Assembly: GCA_963971405.1 (NCBI GenBank)
Contig: OZ020485.1
Span: forward strand, 43,955,469-44,019,468
From: Psococerastis gibbosa
Lineage: Eukaryota > Arthropoda > Insecta > Psocodea > Psocidae
Direction: 5' to 3'
DNA: 64,000 nt
Shown: piece after piece, positions 56,221 through 64,000 of the stretch
Position numbering within the stretch: position 1 is the stretch's first letter
Layout of the letters: each line of letters starts with the position of its first letter
Program-made: the position numbers and the translations under genes
The notes under the pieces: generated by a model
What the model saw: the letters and a program-made list of their open reading frames with translations, nothing else
Databases searched by the model: none
Told to the model about the DNA's origin: nothing

Positions 56221-56454
56221 ATACTATACTATACGTATACGCGGTTGCCGTCAATGCGAGAATTGCAATAAGATCGAACATTACTAAACCAGTCGCTGTG
56301 GATTCCGTATAGCGCAACTATCTGATTAACTATCATGCATCACTGCAATAGATCAGGGAAACCCTTGTATATGTTAGTTTTGGTTCATTATATTGTTGAT
56401 TCTTGAATAGCAAGCTAGTTTTAAAATGTTTATTAGCGAAAACTATGGATTCGG

Positions 56455-56590
56455 TATTTTATTTGGCCTACTATGGCGATTATTTTTATCTATACTCGGG
56501 ATTGAAAATGTAAACAAGATAATTTTAGAATGGAAAGTGCAATTCATAATGGTTTTGTTTACATTTTTAACCCCTAGAATAAGTTAATAA
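56455..56590. mobile_element. Decayed family B MITE
   Basis: CTATGGCGATTATTTTTATC, AATGTAAACAAGATAATTTTAG, TGGAAAGTGCAATTC and GTTTACATTTTTAA match the interior of the copy at 8586. The terminal arms are largely lost. Confidence 0.45.
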
Positions 56591-57707
56591 TATACGACAT
56601 AGTGGGCAGCTGGACTTATATCGTTATTGATCTGTTAATAGTTGGTCCACAAGCAGAGTAATATAATCATTATATTATAATGCATTAAAATCTTTTGCAA
56701 GAATTTATTAATTTTTTAGTATACCCTTGGAGAGCTGCTTATTTTTTTTAAGGTGCAATGGAAGTGTGAAAATAAACCAATCTTGACGTGGTGTACTTAG
56801 GTAGCCTACTTATTCAACATTAACTTGAAAATAAGGTTGAAGTAAGTGTATTAAGGCTGCGGTATAGTAGCATCGCCATCATATTTGAGTTATAACTTTC
56901 TTAATTTAATAGTTAAAATTGTGAAATTTTTTAGGATAGTGTATAATAGAGTAGTCTAAGTGCCCAGTATATTGAAAACTAAAAATTAGGCCTAACTTAC
57001 CTAATATGGCCTATTTACCTTGAATTTTACCACTTTTTGCCACTTCTAGGCTTATAACAATATTATTTCAGCTCCTAAATTTCTAAAATTGGTAATGATT
57101 ATGGAAAATCATCTGGGCTATATGCCCAGTATATATGAATACGGTACAGTAGATCTAAATAGTACTTTTTCCATTTTTAGTCTGAATTTAGCCACTTTTT
57201 GACATTTTTGCCCCGTAGAATTTTTTATTTTGAAGATAGAGTATAAAAATTTTACCTGTAGATTCATTTAATCTTAAGAATTAATTTGCATTCATTTTTG
57301 TTAGTGAAAAAATATATATATATTGCGTAAAATGTCAATTACAAAACCATCCTACTAAACCCGCGAATATGCAAATAGCAACTTGAAATAAATACAGATG
57401 TTATAGTGTTAATACATCTTTTTGCTCTCAAATTTTCATATCAATAACTTAGAAACTTATTACGTAAAAAAATAAAATTAAAATAAGCCCGTGCATTCAG
57501 GCAAGAAAGGCATAACAAATGAATTGGGGTTGGTACCCTAATACGGTTCAGCGCATGGTTTCAGTACCTTCCCAAATTTTGAAGGTAGTGGTGTTTTTCT
57601 CTCGCCGGTGAATCTCGCTCGTATTTATTTTCGCTCGCGGAATAATTAAGTTATCAATAGGCTAAGGTATCTGTTTCTTTTGTGTATATTTGTGCATTGT
57701 GCTTATC

Positions 57708-60700
57708 ATGGGAAATAAACGAGATGCTTCGAGAAATTACTGGAGTAAAAACAGAAGGTATGTATTTCTTATCAGTTATTTCATTTTAATATATCTTGTC
57801 TGAATATGTAAAACTTAAAATAAGCCTTACGTTTGTTGGTATCACGACTTCACGTACCTAGGGCTAGGTAATAATCCTAGGTAACATAGGCTACATAGCT
57901 ATAGGTATTTCTTTGTAAACTATGTAAAATAAGTATACGAGGATGCGCACCTGTAAATGTTAATTATGAGTAGGCTAAAAGTGCAGCAATGGGTTACTTG
58001 TGGAATAAAAAAGGTCTTCGTATTAGAATAAATGAATAAAATAATTAAAACAATTCCTACACTAGGTACATAAGACGAGATGGTGGGAACGGGCTGCAAT
58101 TAGTTATTTCATAATTTTTATTATATGTCATTACGGTTCTTCGAGTGGAAAAAATGAGAACCTTATCTGTTGCAGTTCTCCGATTTGGGAATTCTTATAT
58201 CTCCATCATAATCAGTGACAATGAGATAGTAGAAATCAATATGAAAAATTAAATTAAATTTAAGTCAAGAATCTGTCAAATGTAGTTCATGAGGAAGCAG
58301 TAGATGAGCTGATGGGAGTGGTTGATCTGAATGTGTACTTAGGCCTATGTATAGAAGATTCCAGCCTTAAAAGTCTTAGATTTATATACATTCCTTATAC
58401 AACATATTTCCTGAAACGTGAAGAATTATGAACCCCGGTCTTAGAAGTTACTGTCAACAGTGTCAATATTATACTGTAGATACCATTGTATTACTATGAA
58501 CAGCTGTATTTATAGCCTACATCTTACTATTCCAGGAAAGGTGGACGAGGGAAATTCATTCGATTACCACCAAGCAGTACCGAAATATCTCTGGAGCCAG
58601 AAACAACAATAAACGTTGATACACCCATTGTTTGGCCCATTGATCAGAGTACGCCCATCAGCACTTGGTGTACCGAAGGGGTACACGAAGATTCCACTTC
58701 AACAGTCAATAATATTCCTCCTTATACCCATAGTGACGGTGAGTGTACCTTTCAATTATTTAGGGCCATGGTATTATATATAGTATGTATTCAACCGCGA
58801 GTAGGGATATAATAACAATGTTAGCAAGTTGCAAGTAATTCCTCTGTCTCCCTGCGTCCCCTGACGAAAATATTCAGGTTATAGGCCATAATTAATTATA
58901 ATTGTTGTGTTTATCATTCGTTTTCATTCAGGGCCTTCTCACATAAAGTCCTTTTCGTAAGTTTTGCCGTAGTTAGGGGCGCCGGCCCGACCCTTCCATG
59001 CTTCCATGCTTCCAGGCCTCGTGCTTTGCGTTACGTTGTCCATCAAGAAACACACTAGACCTGATTATTGAAATACTTTTCTATTTGACCGAAGTCATAT
59101 TCAAAATTAAATTTATTATCGAGATCTCCTCTCCATATTGCCTTTCAAACCCCCGCGATGGTGTCAAGACGCGGGGGTGATTGGGAACTAAGGTGATGCC
59201 CCCTCCTCTAATTTAAAAAGCTGCGCACGCCCTTGATCGCGCCCATTCTATATAAATGTGGTCAGAAAAAAACTAAAAAACGTAGAAGAGCGTTTCCTCT
59301 AGAACGAGTGCCACAGCTTTCTTCGTAGAGAAGAGCAGCCTCAAAAGATCTCAACACATTTTTAATTCTAGGTACCATATAGTGGGGTTTTACTTTGACT
59401 TGTTTTGGCAGCGAGAAACATTAGAGATTCTACAGATTAAGACATATTTAATAGAACTGTAAACAGTGGAAATGTTTTATTGATATCTCCCCTATTACAT
59501 ACAGGCCTACTCGAATATTCGATCCAATAAATATTGGTGGACTAAAAATGCGAAAGTGCAAGGTCTAAATTCAGAATCAAATCGTATAGGCTATTCAATA
59601 TAAATATTTCTTGGATCGAATTTTCATTCGAGGATGTAATCATGGCCTGTATGTTCGAGATAGTCTGATTTTCTGTATGCAAAATACTTCAGATTTTACT
59701 TATTCAATATACATGTACAGTAGGTACAAAATGGAGGGATTTTACTCTTTTATTTTAAATTGCAAGTATAGAATATTCCAAAAAATTCAATATAAATTCA
59801 ATGTTTAAAACCAAATATTAGATTCTACAAACCTTGACTAATTCCTATAAATGGTAGATTTTTCTGAGTTCAGGTGTTAATTTTTTGTCAAGTTCGTTTT
59901 TTTCGGCCTGACTGCGGCATGTTGTTTATCTTCTAGGGCAACCTACAAACTACTTAGTTCCATTTTGTGAATGCGGTGCAATGGTATAGATTGTGAATGT
60001 TGAATGCGACAGGTCGTTTTTAATTGTAATAAAATTCTCCCCCCCCCCCCGGTCTCCAGTGTATAGCCTAGGATGTGTATTGGTTTCTTATACTTGGAAC
60101 TTGAATACATAGGTTCCAATTTTAGGCTAAATTCTCCCGCCCCCTCTGAGAAAAATGCCTAAATCCGCGCCTGGTTGGTATCACCATTCTGAACAGGTTC
60201 AGCAATTTGGCCGTTATGCATACATAACTAGGTCGCAGAGCGGGTCAGAACTTTTAAAAAAAATGCAGGAGATAAAAAACAACGTTATTTTTTATTATTT
60301 AAATGTCGAAAACAAAAGTTGCCTTTTTACTTCTTTTGTTTTACTGAACTTGAATAGTATAGTGTATATAATGTATTTCATACACATTAAAAAAAATTAA
60401 ATAATGAAAAGTCATATAGTTTGCAAGGTAGACTTCAGAAGTGAATGAGCCATCTATCAAAATCTTGGGGTCCTAAAGCCCTCCCCCCAGAAATTTTGGG
60501 AATTTACGCCGATGACATGCACTGTAACGTATACAGTAGGAAAAGGGAACTCACATCCTAACGCATGGTGCCCCTAATTTAGTTATACACAGTTACAGCA
60601 TGTACTGGATTTAAAAATAAAAGTAGTGGCTTGCCAACATGTTAAAACCATTGGCGTAAATTCCCAAAATTTCTGGGGGGGGGGGGGCTTTAGGACCCCA

Positions 60701-63693
60701 AGATTTTGATTCATTACTCATTAACTTCTGAAGTCTGCCTAGCAAATTATATTACTTTTTATTATTTAATTTTTTTTTTTTTTTATGAAATACATTACAC
60801 ACAAAACTATTCAAGTGCAGTAAAACAATAAATGGGCCCAAATTAGTGAACTTTTGCTCATGTTTTACCCTGGAAGAAGGGGGGCCAGGGCAAGGACGGC
60901 TATAGGGGGTAGGGGCCCCCCAAAAACTTAGTAAATCTATTGTAAATTAATCTATAACGCTGTAATTTAATCGATCCTACATATGTTTTTCCTATTTTGA
61001 CCCACAACTACCCCCCCCCCCCCACCAATGGGCTGGATCCGTCCCTGGGCCCGAGAAGAAAAATCGATAAATAGGCCCAAATTAGTGCGGTTTTACGCAT
61101 TTTAAAAGCATCACAGTTGAGATTTTACCGACGAATAAATCTACCACTGAGGGGGGCCCGGGGGTCTCCCCCGTAGAAAAAGCAATTTGAGTAATATATT
61201 TTTTGTGAAAGTACTTGTAACTTGGTCAATATGAAGATTTTTTTATGATGTCTTTCATGTCAAATAAGCATACCAAGAATTAATTTCCCTTTCGATATTG
61301 TGGATACTATGCCTTTCGCCTCCATAGCGTCTATGTCACCCCCCCCCCCCCAAGGACCCCCTATTTATGCCAATGGTTAAAAAGTCATTAGTACGAACAA
61401 TGTGTATGATAGTTATACCTCATAATTTTATTTTATTTCAGGGAAGAGGCGAATATATCTCGTCGACGTACATTACCTATTTCGCCAACTCCAGGAAACA
61501 TATTCCCACGGTTCCTGCGACTGTTCTTTTCGGGACATGGTAATTATAAAAGAGAGTAAAAGGGGTCTATTGAACGCTTGGACCTTCAGGTGTAATATGT
61601 GTAAATTGGAACAAACAGTTAAGTCAGAAAAGACGGAAGGGTATAATTCAAGCAACTTCAAGGTGGCCAATGCTGCGATTGGTGCAGGAATTCATTTTAC
61701 GCAAGCCATGGATTTTCTTTCTGGCATGGACATCACGCCGTTAAGTATTAATACCTTTCAAAAAGGTTATGAAGTGGTTTCTAGGCAGTTAATGAAGACC
61801 ACCGAGGAAAGTCTGGAACTGGCAGCAGGCGAAGAATGGCGTCTAGCAGAAAAGGAAGGCTGCGTCGACGATGATGGTGTCGCAAATGTAACTGTGGAAG
61901 TGGATGGAGCTTGGTGTTCTCGTTCCTACCAGGGACACTACAAGTCGCTTGCAGGTTTTGCTTGCATAATAGGTGAAAGAACAGGAAAGGTTTTAGACTA
62001 CGGGGTAAAAAATCGATACTGTGTGCTTTGTGAGAGGGCAGAGAAAAAACGTCTCAAACTAGGCCAAGAAGTGTCACCGAAATCACATATATGTTATAAA
62101 AATTGGTCTTTACCCCCAAATGGAATGGAGGCAGCCATACTGGCCGAGTGTTTCACAAGAAGTGTCGAAAAATACAAGCTCCGGTATGTGAAGTTCATAG
62201 GAGATGGTGATTCCTCCACCTATAAGACAGTCCTAGATGCCGAGCCATATGGGCCTTCCATAATTCCAAAAAAACTGGAATGCGTTATACACATAAGCCG
62301 GGTATTTTATAGAAAGTTACGAGAGTTAGGGAAAAAGAAACAACATCCAAAGGAGCTCCGTGACTTCATAAAAAGTAAAAAATTCATCAAAGAGTTGAGG
62401 CAAAAAATAAGTGAGGCGTCTTCCTATTTCCGAGAAGACGACAGTAAATCAGATGACGCAAAATCTATAAATTTGCAAAGATGCTTATTAAGTGTTCTTC
62501 GCCACTGTTTGGGCAATCATATGTTATGCAGTGCTGCAGTCTCATGTGAATGTGATGGAGGCGATTGGAACTCCCTATGGACCACCAAGGCAGGGGTAAT
62601 ATTTTTTGCAGAAATATCCACAGCATTTGCCAGGGTAGTAACAAATGCTGCTTCCTTGTTAGAAAATAAAACTACGAATAAAGCGGAATCATTCAACAGC
62701 ATTTTAAACAGATACAACCTGGCAAAAAGGGTGATGAATTACCAGCGCAATGGGTATAATGTTCGAGCTGCAGCTGCCATAATTCAGAAAAATAGTCGTG
62801 GACATTTCATTGGCGAGTCAACTCTTGCTCTCACTGGCCGTAGCCCCAGCAGTGCTATAAAAATAAATGAACGCCGTAAACTGAAAAAACGCAAAGCCCG
62901 AACTAATGTGTTGGACGAGCCAACTTCAAAGCGACGTCGGTTATTTTTTTATAAAAATGACCAATATGGGGCACCAAAGGAGGACTTGGCCAGTCGCGGA
63001 TTTCCTCTACTCACAAAGGAAGACATGCTGAAGAGCATAGAAAATAATGCTGTGGGGTTTCAGCAATTGGAAATTAGGACTAGGCTACAAGCGCTGATAC
63101 CAGAGTGGCACTGCGAGCGAAAGAAAAGGCTGACTGCTAGCAACTTTGGACCTGTTATATGTGCGACAAAGCGAAAAAACATGAACAAGTTCGTACAATC
63201 AATACATAAGGGTGCTCCATCTACAGCGGCCATTACATGGGGAAGGGACAATGAAGAGGTGGCTAGACTCGCGTATGAGTATGCGACTGGCAGCAAAGTT
63301 CAGAGGTCTGGATTAGTTGTAAGGTCAGACTATCCTTTCCTCGCTGCTTCGCCCGACGGTGTCATAGGTGACAACATGCTATTGGAGATAAAGTGCCCTT
63401 ATTCGGCGATAGGAATCAGCACACCAGAAGAGGCAATTACTTCGGGGAAACTGAAGTATTTGAAAATCTCCGATGAAGGCCTCATTTTCAACAAGAAAGA
63501 TAGATACTATCATCAAGTCCAGGGGCAGCTATTTATGACCAAAAAAAAAACTTGCCACTTTTTCATTTGGACCCCAATGTGGACACTGTGCTTACAGGTG
63601 GATAGCGACGCACAATGGCGAAAGAACATCCCAAAACTACAATCATTTTATTTCGACCACTACTTACCATCAATCTGTCAACCTATATTCTAA
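57708..63693 (+). CDS. Mutator-like DDE transposase fused to YqaJ-type nuclease, three exons
   Basis: Exons 57708-57757, 58536-58738 and 61442-63693 have canonical junctions (AAG|GTATGT, CCAG|GAA, GACG|GTGAGT, TTTCAG|GG) and phases that agree, giving 834 residues without a break. An N-terminal Cys set (CDC near 110, CNMC near 135-138) may bind zinc. The Mutator-like domain has the DDE candidates D239 (VEVDGAW), D339 (FIGDGDSS) and E500 (NKAESFN), plus CVLC..HIC (278-302) and ECVIH. A basic stretch (562-586) could be a nuclear signal. The C-terminal YqaJ domain (about 635-820) shows RLTASNFG, WGRDNEE, SPDG (D723), LLEIK (E733, K735) and HQVQGQ (776-780), the complete PD-(D/E)XK set. Proteins with this domain pair occur in many invertebrates and come from DNA transposons. 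No terminal repeats were found, so mobile or domesticated status is undecided. Confidence 0.9.
58739..60648. other. Intron 2 of the transposase-nuclease gene, left part
   Basis: Non-coding. 58970-59235 carries GGGGCGCCGGCCCG and GCGCACGCCCTTGA blocks that look like decayed G/C MITE ends. 60290-60510 is an inverted partial copy of the hAT-type element at 60649 (GTAGACTTCAGAAG, ATCTTGGGGTCCTAAAGCCC, AATTTTGGGAATTTACGCC). Confidence 0.45.
60649..61375. mobile_element. hAT-type G/C-tract element in intron 2 of the transposase-nuclease gene
   Basis: Ends CATTGGCGTAAATTCCC and CTATTTATGCCAATG. Flanks GTTAAAAC (60641-60648) and GTTAAAAA (61376-61383) agree at 7 of 8 positions. Inside, 60890-61050 has its own facing ends (CCAGGGCAAGGACGG and CTGGATCCGTCCCTGG), so a second MITE is probably nested. 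It ends about 65 bases before exon 3, leaving the acceptor intact. Confidence 0.65.
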
Positions 63694-63866
63694 ACTGTAC
63701 CAAGTAGCAACTACGGTCATATCTTTTAAGAAAAAAACAGTCACTTGCAGGACAGCAAATCTAGAAGGAAGGTGTTAAAATATTTTACTGAGAGAAATTC
63801 ATAACCTCTGTGGAGGAGTGCTGTGTTAACTTATACAAAACTGTGAGTAATTTGACATGTGGTTTA
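63694..63866. other. Downstream of the transposase-nuclease gene
   Basis: AT-rich; no AATAAA directly visible, and no sequence matching the inverse of the region upstream of 57708. Confidence 0.4.
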
Positions 63867-64000
63867 GCCGGCCGCCATACCAAGTTGAATCCAGCGGACC
63901 AATAGCAGGTTCAAAGCTGCAGATAACTTGGTCGTGTGCACAGTGCCGGTAGGGAAACATGGTAGGACTTGTCCTGGTCACCTCCGAACTAATCGTGTGA
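63867..64000. repeat. Dispersed repeat family G, copy 4, cut by the window edge
   Basis: GCCGGCCGCCATACCAAG, then GAATCCAGCGGACC, CAGTGCCGGTAGGG and AACTAATCGTGTGA match copies 2 and 3 almost base for base, with small indels. Confidence 0.65.

Larger units (their letters stand above)
55346..57707. other. Intergenic region between STARD7 and the transposase-nuclease gene
   Basis: Contains a decayed family N copy (55440-55690), family K copy 2 (56092-56220) and a decayed family B copy (56455-56590), listed separately. 56800-57240 has loosely repeated GTGCCCAGTATAT and CCACTTTTTG..A blocks. Promoter elements for the downstream gene are not resolved. A clear AATAAA signal for STARD7 was not found directly after its stop. 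Confidence 0.4.

Overview
The window is AT-rich animal nuclear DNA with split genes (GT-AG introns, several with textbook GTAAGT or GTGAGT donors) and a very dense, varied load of transposon remains. The protein families and the repeat spectrum (hAT-type and PIF/Harbinger-type MITEs, tRNA-derived SINE-like repeats, LINE 3' ends, a Penelope-like element, a Helentron-like family) point to an invertebrate, most likely an arthropod. I cannot decide between insect and crustacean. There is no sign of bacterial operons, CRISPR or rRNA.

From 1 to about 44 kb I find no host gene, only repeats of at least a dozen families. Family A is a 0.6-0.9 kb Helentron-like element with a GTCT-rich core (5314, 7640, 12143, 31662, 35211). 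Family B is a palindromic MITE whose arms begin GCAGCCTGATCATGG (8586, 9893, 21895, 22320, 25265). Family C is a set of MITEs with GGCGCC or GGCGGG ends and 3-bp target duplications (26168, 36224, 41176, 43538, 43928, 47095, 50230). G/C-tract-bearing hAT-type MITEs have 8-bp duplications (1806, 20285, 23182, 24037, 26611, 49167, 60649). A minisatellite-bearing element occurs three times (9105, 14706, 16330). SINE-like elements and LINE tails fill much of the rest. One Penelope-like element (41348-41981) sits inside a family C element with a clean 12-bp target duplication.

The last 20 kb holds three genes. MTAP (minus, 48045 to 44669) is a methylthioadenosine phosphorylase in five coding exons. 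STARD7 (plus, 51518 to 55345) is a mitochondrial START-domain lipid transfer protein in four coding exons. The third (plus, 57708 to 63693) is a three-exon gene for an 834-residue protein that joins a Mutator-like DDE transposase domain to a YqaJ-type PD-(D/E)XK nuclease, with the key residues of both visible. MTAP and STARD7 are unrelated housekeeping genes lying head to head about 3.5 kb apart. The third gene is of transposon origin; no terminal repeats could be found around it, so whether it is a mobile element or a captured gene is open. All three genes carry transposon insertions in their introns while their exons stay open.
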